DNA from: Omphalotus guepiniiformis
Taxonomy: Eukaryota > Basidiomycota > Agaricomycetes > Agaricales > Omphalotaceae
Direction of reading: 5' to 3'
NCBI GenBank assembly: GCA_028554645.1
Contig: JAQOOI010000046.1
Coordinates: 62,001 to 126,000 of the forward strand
Length of the DNA: 64,000 nucleotides
Shown here: positions 40,590 to 51,400 of the stretch, one piece after another
Numbering within the stretch: position 1 is the first letter of the stretch
How the letters are laid out: every line of letters begins with the position of its first letter
The notes under the pieces: generated by a model
What the model was told of the DNA's origin: nothing
Seen by the model: the letters and a program-made list of their open reading frames with translations, nothing else
Database searches by the model: none
Translations under genes and position numbers: made by a program

Positions 40590-43500
40590 TTAGAGATTTT
40601 CCGTGCTGTTTTGCACCTGAGTCTCTAGAAGAAGCTTCACCCCAGATTCATGGTTTTCCAGAGCTGCTTGCAGGGCATTTTCAGAAAGACCACCTTGGGC
40701 ATTGGCATCTGCACCTGAGTCTAGAAGAAGCTTCACCACAGATTCATGGCTTCCCAGAGCTGCTGCTTGCAGGGCATTTCCATAAAGACCACCTTGGGCA
40801 TTGACATCTGCACCTGAGTCTAGAAGAAGCTTCACCACAGACTCATGCCCCATAAGAGCTGCTGCTAGCAGGGCATTTCCATATTGACCACCTTGGGCAT
40901 TGACATCTGCACCTGATTCTATAAGAAGCTCCACCACAAATTCATGTCCCTTTTGAGCTGCTCCTTGCAGGGCATTTCCATATATACCACTTTGGGCATT
41001 GACATCTGCACCTGAGTCCAGAAGAAGCTTCACTACAGATTCATGACCCATAAGAGCTGCTGCTTGCAGCACATTTTCATAAAGACCACCTTGGGCATTG
41101 ACATCTGCACCTGAGTCTAGAAGAAGCTTCACCACAGATTCATGGCTCCCCAGAGCTGCTGCTTGCAGAGCATATCCATAAAATCCACCTTGTGTATTGA
41201 CATCTGCACCTGAGTCTAGAAGAAGCTTCAACACAGATTCAAGCTCCATCAAAGCTGCTGTTTGGTAGGCATTTCCACAAGGACCACCTTGTGCATTAAC
41301 ATCTGCACCTAGATCTAGAAACAGCTTCACCATAGATTCATTTCCACTCAAGACTGCTGCTTGCAGAGCATATCTGTATTCACCACCTTGTGCATTGACA
41401 TCTGCACCTGAGCTTAGAAGAAGCTGCACCACAGATCCATGCCCATTGAAAGCTGCTGCTTGCAGAGCATATCCATATTCACCACCTTGGGTATTGATAT
41501 CTGCACCTGAGTCTAGAAGAAGCTTCACCACAGATTCATGCCCCCCATAAGCTGCTGCTTGCAGGGCATATCCATGAAAGCCACCTTGGGCATTGACATC
41601 TGCACCTGAGTCTAAAAGAAGCTTCACCACAGCTTCATACCCCCCTGCAGCTGCTGTTTGCAAGGCATTTGCATATTTACCACCTTGGGCATTGACATCT
41701 GCACCTGAGTCTAGAAGAAGCTTCAACACAGATTCATGTCCATTAAAACCTGCTGCTTTCATAGCATTTCCATAGAAGCCACCTTGCGCATTGACATCAA
41801 CCAATGCTAGGAGAAGCTTCACCACAGATTCATGCCCATTAAAAGCTGCTGCTTGCAGAGCATTCCCATCAAAAACATCCTGTGCATTGACATCTGCACC
41901 TGATGCTAGAAGAAGCTTTACTAAAGACTCATGACCATTAGCAGCTGCTGCTTGTAGAACATATCCATAGTGACAGTTCTGGTCATGATTGATCTTTACA
42001 CCTAATGCTAGAAAATGATTTACCACCTCCTCCAATCCATGAGAAGCTGCAAGTATCATTGGTGTCTTATCTGGCAATCTTTTATGTGATTTCCAAGTGT
42101 TCATCCATTTGCTCCATGCTGGCTCTTGAAAGAGCTGAATACAGAGATGGGCCAGTGTAGAGTCTACCATAGAGATATTTTCTCTATGCTGAAGCCAGAA
42201 AAATGCTGCATACTCTGCCAAAGGCCACACAGTTGATAGAGGATTATTTTCTACATAGTAGTGTTGCAAATAAAGAAGACAAGTATGAGCTATAACTTGA
42301 TGAGCCAACTGATCATGAATCTGAAAGAATGCTGGAGGTGTAACTTTGTAGGTGCAGCTCAAGAATTCCTTTACTGAGTGATGGGCCAACTGAACCACCT
42401 CTTCAGAGGAGATAGTAATCAACACAGAACCAACAATCTTATGAAGCCTCTGCAAAAGTCCACTTTCTCGCTTCACTGGATTGAATGTCTGTTCCTCCAA
42501 GTCAACTGTTAGAATCTCTTGACACTGAAGGATAGACAGTGGCTCAAATGAGAATGTCAGCCATTGAAGAAGAATCTTTGCATCTTCTTTATGAAACTCC
42601 TTGATTTTGCTGAGTTGTTCTGAATAAGTTTTTTCCAGGGTTTCTGGAAGTGTTTTCAATGCTTGTCTCAATGCCTTCTGAGTTCCACATTCTTCAAGTG
42701 TAGTCAGTTGACACTCAACCCAACGAAATCTGAATATAAAACTTAGTATTTTATTACTCTTGAGTCAAACACACAACTCACACTCCATCTGCTCTTGCTA
42801 GAAGATATTCTTTCACTTCTGCCTCAAGATAGGCATGGTCATTCACTACTGGTAGCTTTTTGATTGCAGTATCAAGATACATGCTAATGTCATTGTTGAC
42901 ATGATTTGGTTCAAGATAAACCACTGATGTGTTCTCCCAGCTTGGACCTGAATGACGACAAGTGATAAGAATATGAATATTGCCTACAGTGAGCAATCTC
43001 TTCACAAACTTCTTCACTTTGTCCTGTTCTTTTCCTGTACACTCATCGAAGGCATCCATGACAATATATATAGGGACAGTGGATGTCCATTGCCTAAGCA
43101 GGACATTCAAAGTTTTATCAATGTCCTGAATGGATGGCTCTTCAAATACATTGTTTCTGTCTTTAACCATGTGTTCTAGCTCAGGTGGAACTCCCTGAAA
43201 GTGTACAGTCACCTGTGCTAACAAGGATAAGAGACAACCTTGATAAGTTTGCTTTGATTCAGTGCGTGAATCAAAGTAGTGAACAAGAAGCATAGAGGTG
43301 TGATCAGAAGAGTTTAGAAGCTCCTGAATAATGCTAGTGCTACAAGAATATCAGTTAGCTGTCATTGATAATATTTAAGTGAACATACCATAAAAAGGTT
43401 TTGCCAGAGCCAGCTACAAGAATGTTAGCAGATGTGCTAGTCATTAAGTGTGGTAACTTTACCTTTTCCTTGCATCCACAATAATCCTGGGTTCTGTTTC

Positions 43501-43861
43501 CAATTAATGAACTGTGTATCTGCAAGAAACCAGAGGCCAGTTCCTTTCTGTATGTCATCTCTGGCAGCATAGAAGTTGGGAGAAGGGTCTGGAGCTTTAA
43601 GCCATTGCAAAATCTTAGACTTGGTATCAGGAGCTAAGGAACAGTTGTCAATGATATCTGTATGAATTTGATGGTAAACATACAATTGACAGTGTAGTAC
43701 AGATCATGACCAGCAGCCAGGAAATGGCCATCATGGATGGTAAAGTTTGAGGCATTTGGTAGTAGGTTTACCCTAGATATATGTATAAGTACATTCATGG
43801 TGGATATACATTCATAAATGACATACCTGGGTCCACTAGAGCTATCAAATGTGCTTGTCAT
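40590..43861 (-). CDS. NACHT-ankyrin NLR-type signalling ATPase (1,013 aa, six exons)
   Basis: Exons 43861-43827, 43772-43684, 43657-43463, 43413-43389, 43339-42782 and 42729-40590; all five introns are GT-AG and phases add up to 1,013 codons without a stop. The N-terminal part contains the fungal NLR signature LKAPDPSPNFYAARDD...GTGLWFLADTQFINWKQNPGLLWMQGKAGSGKTFL, with Walker A formed across an exon junction, then Walker B YIVMDAFDEC and HILITCR. A winged-helix-like linker (RQALKTLPETLEKTYSEQL) leads to about 15 ankyrin repeats. Such proteins act as innate immune or heterokaryon-incompatibility switches: ankyrins sense, NACHT oligomerises, and the N-terminus signals. The short N-terminus here has no known effector domain. 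The gene appears intact. Composition is AT-rich with almost no CpG, unlike its left neighbour. Confidence 0.92.
40610..42080 (-). repeat. Array of about 15 ankyrin repeats, 99 nt each
   Basis: The 3' half of the NLR gene consists of 99-nt units encoding 33 residues with consensus G.Y.NALQAAAL.GHESVVKLLLDSGADVNAQG. I count 14 units plus a shortened last one (ALQAALENHESG). One unit (third) lacks one residue (LLLALVDVNAQ). Most internal units are nearly identical at DNA level, which points to recent unequal exchange, as in hypervariable fungal NLRs. Confidence 0.92.
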
Positions 43862-44542
43862 TGTGCTTTGAGGGCTTATAGAATTGTCTTTCTAGATATA
43901 TAGACAGCATCTTCTTAGTTTGCAATAAGTTAGATCAGCAGTGGGAGGGTTTTACCGTGTAGCAGTATATGCAGTTAAACCTTGGTGAAGGAAGGAAAGA
44001 AAGAGACAACCCGTGTCCATTTAGATAAGGCTGTTTCCCCCCAACAGCTTCTCGGCATTCTCCAGCGCATGTTGGCGACTCAATATAATTGCAATTTGAT
44101 ATCTAGCGCCTGCTTTAAGTCACCTTCAGGTAAAGGATACAAGTTCTCATTTAGATACAAGTTCTCATTTATGCGTGGATCTACCTATACTATAGTAATT
44201 ACCAACTGCGACCTCGAAAAGTAGTAATTATTGCATTCTGCAACCTTACAAACCAGTTGCGAGTGTCGAGTTAAGGTCCGGCGCACGATTGGCGCTGGGC
44301 AACCACAACCTGACAAGAACACCACTCTTTGCCAAATCAATTATTGTTCAACTGAGAACATAATTTCGAAATTCTTGACTTAGTGACATTGAGAATATCA
44401 AAGCTGTTCGCTTTACAGTGGACAGGGTGGATTTTGTAAGGCGCTGGCTCCATCTTTCGCTAGCTGTTAATGAAAGATGGTCGCGAGATCAGGGCTATTC
44501 AAAGCCGGTGGCTTGCTGGGTCACAGGTGATGGGCTTTCCGG
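43862..44542. other. Spacer upstream of the NLR gene
   Basis: Promoter side of the NLR gene. Includes a tandem duplication of ACAAGTTCTCATTTA (about 44140-44170). No gene seen. Confidence 0.4.
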
Positions 44543-45387
44543 TTAATTGGTAAGCCGGGGTACCACCGTCTCGTCAATTAGCCACCAAGAAAGTGAGCTC
44601 GAAGGAGCTGGTCGCTTCTTCCACTTTCTCAGAGATTGTCCGGGAGGCGCCATGAGGGGTGAGGCGGTCACGAGAGCTTTGGAGTCGCTGAGGTTCCACA
44701 GCTCTGCTCTGATGGCTGCCATTGCATCCGTACGTGATCGGACGTCGTCCTGCATTGCAGTGCCGTGGAAGTTAGCAATGACCCATGAGCGGACATCCGG
44801 GTCGAAGTGGGTGACCTGGAAGGCAAGCTTCTCCTGCACTGCAAAGACACGTTCACACGTTCATATAGGAGGCGCTTTGCAATGGCTTCGCTAAAGCCTA
44901 GGATAATAAGGGGCCAGGGATGGTAATCAAAATCGCATCTGCGGGATCACCGATTTTGGTTGCGAGCCGGTTCAGGGACTACGACATCGAGGCTGCGTAG
45001 AAACTCGAGGATGTGCTCGTTGAGGCGCGGGTTTTCGGTTTCGTTCCTGCGTCAAATGGTACGACTGCGAGGTAAGAGGCGGGGTTTGGATGATCGTCTC
45101 CTTCTGCATGGGCGCTAGACCGTCGAGGAGCGTTGCAAGCTCGAAAGATATGTGCGGCCATCCAGCGGCCATCCAGTGGGTTTCTGCGTAAAGGGTGTAG
45201 AGTCTTCTCTTGGGATGTCAGGAGGGGGGAGGGGGGTACCAGTGGGCGTGCGAGCTAGATGAGGATCCTCGTCCTTGAGCGCTGGTGATCCGTCCATGTT
45301 ATCGTACGCAGGGAGATCGCTCCGTACTTCTGGTGGGGGGCGCAGGAGAGGTAGGGGGGCAGTGATGCGTGGTTGGAGACCTTCCAT
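44543..45387 (-). pseudogene. Possible degraded gene, unknown
   Basis: The minus strand has coding-like pieces in changing frames: 45387-45115 (MEGLQPRITAPLPLL...KDEDPHLARTPTGTP), 45172-44972 (GWPHISFELATLLDGLAPMQKE), and 44839-44543 (EKLAFQVTHFDPDVRSWVIANFHGTAMQDDVR...SLRKWKKRPAP). The last piece may follow an intron ending CTTTGCAG near 44842. No domain recognised. The frame changes suggest a broken gene or unmapped introns. A repetitive-element Gag origin is possible but unproven. Confidence 0.3.
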
Positions 45388-45623
45388 AGCAGTCGAATCC
45401 TCCTCTGGTCTCTATCGCTCCTCTCTCACCAACCATAGAGACTCACTATCCTTTGACCTGCTCCTTCTCCTCTAGCAGTTTTGAGTGGTGGGCCTCGAGA
45501 GGGTGAGTTCTGAACCTCATTTGCGTTCCTGGGCAGTTTAAGGGGGCAGGAACCACATCGGACAGGGATTCTTCCTCAGGTATACCCGTCATCAAACGGG
45601 AAGGGCACTGAGCTTGAACGGAT

Positions 45624-46022
45624 ATGGAGCTAAGGGTGTACATTGTTTTGAGATGGAGGGAAGGACACATTCGAAGGTTTGAATTGGACACAAACGAGGA
45701 GGTAGAAGCGCTCGAACGACTGGGGTATCGAGAGGTAAATTCTCTGTCTCGGAGAGACAAGAACGCTAGGCACTGCCGGTCCATAAGCTTTGGCGAGCGA
45801 CGACCTCGCAGGAATAACCCCGCCGCAGTTCTGCAACACCAGCACCAGCCACGCCAGCTCCTGCATTCAGGTAAAGTCACGAATAGCACGTGTGACGAGC
45901 CGCAGGAATCGACATTGCGGTACATCACGGTTTACGCAGATACAACTTGGACGTGGAGGATGGACGACAGCATGTGGGAGTGCCAATACGAATGCGAAAC
46001 CGGCGGTATACAATGGGGATAG
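45624..46022 (+). CDS. Hypothetical protein, weakly supported
   Basis: 132 codons beginning MELRVYIVLRWREGHIRRFEL, with NEEVEALERLGYREVN near residue 27. The text looks protein-like at the start but becomes irregular after residue 70, where an intron may lie (donor GGTAAAGTC near 45869). No family recognised; minus-strand frames overlap it. Could be a chance frame. Confidence 0.25.
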   Translation: MELRVYIVLRWREGHIRRFELDTNEEVEALERLGYREVNSLSRRDKNARHCRSISFGERRPRRNNPAAVLQHQHQPRQLLHSGKVTNSTCDEPQESTLRYITVYADTTWTWRMDDSMWECQYECETGGIQWG

Positions 46023-46310
46023 AAAGAGTAGTTGGGGATATGCGAGTGGATTGAGGAGCTGTAGAGAAGGAACAAGATGTTCATGGAACTAGCTGAGAAA
46101 TGACGGGAGAGGCTATGGAGGTGGATACGGGCCAGGATACGGGATTTAAGAGGGTGGAAGAATGAGAATGGAGAAGGGTATGGCACGGGAGGATACCAAG
46201 GGAATGGAGCGGAAATGGAAGATATTCCCCAGACGAAAACCTAATTGCTTTTATTTTTGTTCTCAACCCCCTCAGCGACCCCTTGAGCGATGAGCGCTAA
46301 ACCGAGTCTC

Positions 46311-46949
46311 TCAACTCACTTCCCGGACGCGCATTCGACTGCATTCGACTCCAATCACTGATATGCCTGGGGCTGAGATCGGAATAGTGCTCATGGGCAC
46401 GGTGCAGGTTATACCGTACTTCGGAATGAAATACACCATGGCGCCTGACGAGGTTTCGTTTGAGAAAATTCTGTAGAAAGGAACGGTTAGTATTAGACTA
46501 TTATGAAAGAATAAGAGAAACGAAAAAGGCGAAGTCAAATATGGGTAGCTCCAACTGGCAAGATGACCGGTGAGGCCTTGAGCTGAATGATCCGGTACAG
46601 AAAAAGCATGTAAATGTCTCTTTTCTTTCAAGAGGCAGCTTTTGTCGAATAGCGAACGAAAAACGAAGAACGAAGAACTCACGCCACTATTCACTCCACC
46701 CTTTGTTCCAGTCACCCGTACCACACCGTTAATTGCCCACGATATGACGGCGCATATACCGCACAAGGGCTGACTATGCGAATTGACCACCGCTTCTGGG
46801 GCAGGAAAGACTCCGTCTTGAGAAACTCGAGCAGTAAGCCTATACATGATACAGCTGCAGTAGTCCATAGTCGAGTGGTTGAAAGACAGACGCGAGTTGC
46901 CTTGAGAGGGCCTAGTACAAGAACAAGAGGTTGGACATGCCCCATACAA
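46311..46949 (-). CDS. Possible spliced gene, unknown
   Basis: An exon-like stretch at about 46840-46680 (YRLTARVSQDGVFPAPEAVVNSHSQPLCG...WAINGVVRVTG) ends in GTGAGT. A second stretch at about 46475-46311 (FSNETSSGAMVYFIPKYGITCTVPMSTIPIS...CSRMRVREV) follows an AG. Together they could encode a small protein with several Cys. No family recognised, and the region between reads as intron. The unspliced 212-codon frame is unlikely to be the real product. Confidence 0.3.
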   Translation of the reverse strand: MYGACPTSCSCTRPSQGNSRLSFNHSTMDYCSCIMYRLTARVSQDGVFPAPEAVVNSHSQPLCGICAVISWAINGVVRVTGTKGGVNSGVSSSFFVFRSLFDKSCLLKEKRHLHAFSVPDHSAQGLTGHLASWSYPYLTSPFSFLLFFHNSLILTVPFYRIFSNETSSGAMVYFIPKYGITCTVPMSTIPISAPGISVIGVECSRMRVREVS

Positions 46950-47269
46950 GGTTTACGAAAAAAATAGTGGATGACAAGTTGTTCTCGAATTTTCAAGTAT
47001 TCCTAGGTATCCATTTTAGAGATACATATAGCAAGATCGAGCTCAAACGTCTTTTCAACAACTCACCGATTGTTATTGCCCGTCTCTCAGGCATCCTATT
47101 CAACCCTCGAATTCAGTGACTCAGCGCACGGCGTGTCTGGCTGCGTCCGACGTTCTCCACGACTGACTCATATAGAGTTCTTCACAAGCACGGGGCAAGA
47201 AGCGATACACAAGAAGAAACATGTTATAGATGTCCAGTCGATGTCCAGCAGCGGAAAGTTGTAGGCGAT

Positions 47270-47473
47270 TTGAACGTTGACGAATTGAATATTGACGAAC
47301 CCCCTGGGCCATTTCTTGTTGAGGAACTCGATGAAAAAGAGGTTAAAGACGGTTGCGGAAACTTTATCGAGCCGGATATTGAACTGGAAGAATCAGTTGG
47401 AATGATGAGCGGTGGTGATATAGAGATAACTCACCCATTGCTGGAGATCATCGAATCATCGTCAGTTCTGTGA
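47270..47473 (+). pseudogene. Short acidic coding-like fragment, unknown
   Basis: 67 codons with an even, acidic, protein-like composition (VDELNIDEPPGPFLVEELDEKEV...HPLLEIIESS) preceded by open sequence in other frames. Possibly a last exon or a remnant of a transposon gene. No family recognised. Confidence 0.25.
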
Positions 47474-47660
47474 ATTTGCGTGGCTTGAGGTACGTGCGGT
47501 CCATCTGGTATGAAAAATAGACCTGGCTCAAGACGAAGCCGAAATTCAAGCTGCTTCAGCTTCAAGTACCTTGTTACGACGCAATATAAGAGTTGACCCA
47601 AAATCCGTTGCACAGCCACCGTGCGCGTCGACATATGGGGAAAGGGCCTGCTCGAATATC

Positions 47661-47695
47661 GGACCGGTGATATTGCCGGTCCTGACGCGGGCTAG
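47661..47695 (+). other. Hairpin followed by CTAG, possible Helitron 3' end
   Basis: GGACCGG (47661-47667) pairs with CCGGTCC (47676-47682) around an 8-nt loop; after nine more bases comes CTAG (47692-47695). This is the layout of a classical Helitron 3' terminus. The base after CTAG is A, whereas Helitrons usually insert before T, so the end could be a remnant. Confidence 0.35.
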
Positions 47696-48310
47696 ACACA
47701 GCTTGCCTGCCACAAGTAAATAGTTACAAATAAATCAATTTTCTCTTCGTTCCCTTCGCGTCTCGTGTTCCGCGGCTCAATTCAATACAATTCCACGCTT
47801 CTCAACCTTGCCGGAAGAGATCAAGCCAATATAGTTGAAAGTGAATTGAATACAATCTGATTCTGTTAGGATTCTTGGGGTTTTTGTGTGTATTCTATGT
47901 CACTATCCATGATTTCTTTACATGCTAATTGACTTGACATTGTTGTGATTAGTGGGAGTGGTAGCTGAAACAGTGGTTTATATCTACTGCCTTTTAGCAT
48001 CACTTTCTGTTTAGTTGGTTCTACAGCAGTGGGTAGAATAAGCTATATCTTGTGAAGTCACACTCCTGCCCTTTGTTTGGTGGTTGACTGGTTGACCTCT
48101 CACACGGTGCGGTGTTCAGGGAGATTGGGCTGGCGGTACCTATTGGGTATTCAGTGGAAATATTTCTACTGGATATAGTTGCCTCCCCCTCTCAGACACT
48201 TTTGTGTTCTGAGTTGTAGCTCCATAACTGAACGCTGTCTGGCGCTGATTTCACCACTGGCTTGCTTTCTGCAGATATACACTTCAAGTGTATCTCACTA
48301 TTTGTTTTGC

Positions 48311-48402
48311 GTGTGAGGTGCTCCACAGGGCAAGAGAGCACCTTTACGCAACCTAATTGATTGAGGTGTGAGGTGCTCCACAGGGCAAGAGAGCACCTTT
48401 AC
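48311..48402. repeat. Duplicated hairpin module just upstream of the second Helitron gene
   Basis: A 37-nt sequence (GTGTGAGGTGCTCC...GAGCACCTTTAC) occurs at 48311-48347 and 48366-48402, 55 nt apart, with no mismatch seen. Each copy holds an 8-bp perfect inverted repeat AGGTGCTC/GAGCACCT around a 12-nt loop. The second copy ends 12 nt before the ATG. It could fold in the 5' leader of the mRNA or bind a dimeric regulator. Confidence 0.75.
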
Positions 48403-48414
48403 ACCTATCTGTTC

Positions 48415-51400
48415 ATGGATTTCGATTGGAGTGCTGTTGCTGGTCCTTCACGGATTCAGCTTACTCCACTATCTCATCCCCGCACTTTCTCACAAATTAT
48501 TGGCCATGTTCCTTTTCCATCTACTACTCATGGTGGGCGTAAGTGTGCAAAATCTATATCCATATCCATTGTCTGATTTTGTATCCATACTAGCACCTCA
48601 CTTCCCTTCATTGCACAATGCAACTCCAGAAATCTCTTTACCTCCTTCAACACCGTTTCGAAACCATGGATCACGCCGATTTGATCGCACTCCCCGCACA
48701 CCTGCCACACGTGAAACTCTAAGTAAACGTCCTCGAATCACTGTTCATGCTACTCCACCCTCTCGCCACATTCAGCAGCTGCCAGTAGGCTCTATCTTTG
48801 ATGTTGTTGATCTTGGTATGTTTCTTTTACCTTCTCCCAAAAGATCTATCTGACGTGTTATTCCAACCAGTTCCAATGCCATCTACACCTAAGCGCCTGC
48901 GTCAGCGCAACATATCAGAATCCCCCACTAAACATTCTGGTCTACCTGTGCAAATGTTGATAGATGATCTGGATGATCTTGATCTTGAAAGTAGTCCACA
49001 TTCTTCTCCACGTATCCGTCTGTTCCAAACAGAGATATCTCAACAACAAGTGCAGCATTCTAATGCATTTGATGAATCTCTGTCGCATCCTTCTTCACCC
49101 CCTCAGTCATCATCTCCTGTACCCTCACCACATAATACTTCACCTATTCAGCTCCCAGTTTCTCAGTCCCATTCACCTGCTCGCAGTATTGGTGGAGCTC
49201 GGTTTCCCAATACACGTCCTGTTGTGCGTGCGCCTCAATATCCTGCGCGATACTGTGACGATCAGCATATAGGATCTTTGTGGTGTGCAAGGCAACATCA
49301 CTGGGTCCTCTTACATCAATTTGGTGAGCTAGAAATGTGCAATGCATGCTATGCTCGAGATCACAAAATTCGACATCATTCTGCGCGCTACACGGACTCT
49401 GATCATCCTGGAATGCTGTACTGTTGTGGAGGCAGACATTGGGTTTCAGAAGATACATATGGTCTCAATCAACGATGTGCTCGCTGCAATGACAATGCAC
49501 GACGTCGAAGAGCACAACAGCGAGAGCGAGAAAGAGGTGCAATACAAGAACATACTCCTGATCCAAATAATCAAGTACCACCATCCCAGCCTATGCCTGC
49601 TCCTAATGACATGAATCAGCCTATACTTCCACCCCAACCCACTCTGCCTACTTTGGATCAACCTGCAGTTACATTTGAAGACAAGGTTCTTCTCACCAAT
49701 GTGCGCTGAAAGATTATGGGCATCCATATGGAAAGCTGTACACACTGTCACGAGGAATGGTTTGATTTGGATGTTGATCGTCATGGTCGATGTTCAACTT
49801 GTAGGCGAAGCGCAAAATTCCAGGAATCAAATCATATGTATCCAGGACCTGATCCACCTGATTTGCCAGAGTTGACTCAGATGGAGGAAATGCTCATATC
49901 TCCAGTGCATGCATTGGTTCAGGTATGGCAGGTACGAGGGGGTCAGTACAAGTACACAGGACACACATGCAACTTTCCCAAAGACACTTCCACTTTCCAT
50001 GCTAAGGTGCCACTATTGCCAGAAACATGTGATGTCTTGATTATGAGGCGCAAAGGAACAGACACAGACAATAATTTGGCAGCAACTCAGGACTTCCGTG
50101 TAAGGCGAGCTCCAATACAGAGATGGTTGCAGTATTTGCAGCATAATCATCCTACATTCCTCTCAGGTCGAGTAACAGTTGACTTGAATGCTTTGGCTCA
50201 GTTACCAGCAGATGGATCTGTCTATTCACGGCTACACAATATTGAGGTAGAAGATATGGAGGAACCTCCTGAAGAAGGCCCTCCTCAAGAAAATGAGCAT
50301 GAGGCTTCACAGAGTATGCCTGAACAACCTCTCTACTCCCGTGGATTTGTCCCAGCAACCACCAATTGGAGTACTGAGCTGGAACAACTTAGAGCTGCTG
50401 CATTTCATGATGATACTCCAATCATTCTCACTATGCCTCTTGTCCATGGGACTCCTCTCAATGAGCATCATGGATTGCCAATTGCAATAGATGCATTTCC
50501 TACTCTCTTCCCAACTGGCCAGGCAGACTTCAATGCTAATCGCTCTCACAAAGTCAAAATGACTGAGTGGGCTGCACATCTACTTCGTCTCAAAGGAGGT
50601 CGGTTTGCTCGTCATCCCCGCTTCAGATACTGGGTCCTTAATACTATTATGCGTGATAAAGCACGCAAAGAAGCAAACTGGTACACTACCACCCATAAAA
50701 ATGACGGAGCTCTTTCAGTGGCTGATATTCAGGAAATGTTCGAGACAGGAGAGGTTGAGGACTTGGCTCAGCGTGTTTCAAAGGCTGCAAGTAGGCTACT
50801 GGGATCTCGTCCATACTGGTCAAAGGCACGGAGTGATCTTCTTGCACAGATCCGGTCTCCTGAATGTGGTTCACCTCATGCATTCATCACTGCCTCCTCT
50901 GCAGATGTCCAGTGGCCAGACTTGCACCAACACATGCCATCCTATACACACGGAGAGCCTGAAGGTCCTCACTCATACCGTGTGCGGCTACGTGATCTAA
51001 ACAATAATCCTGCAATTGCTGCATACTACTTCCAGAAGCGGTGGCAGATATACTTTGAGCATTTCCTAAAGCCCAAATTCAAAGTCAAGGATTGGTGGTG
51101 GAGATATGAATGGCAGCATCGGGGCAGTAGTCATGTCCATGGATTCCTATGGTTACATGATGCACCTTCAATTGATACATTGGACACTTCAAGCAATGAG
51201 CAGTTGCAATCATTTATTGATTTCTGGGATAAGCTGGTTTCTACATGGAATCCTGACAAGAACTGTCCACCTGCAGCAGTTCATCCATCTGCTATGCTAT
51301 TTGACACACTGCAGGATACTAAGCGGGAGCTGGCTCAGTGTCTAAACCGGTTTCAAAGACATGGTCAATGTACTGCTGGCTATTGCTTGCGGCGCAAAAA

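Noticed and set aside
40610..42080. CRISPR array or satellite
   Set aside because: The regular 99-nt units encode ankyrin repeats in an open frame; there are no unique spacers.
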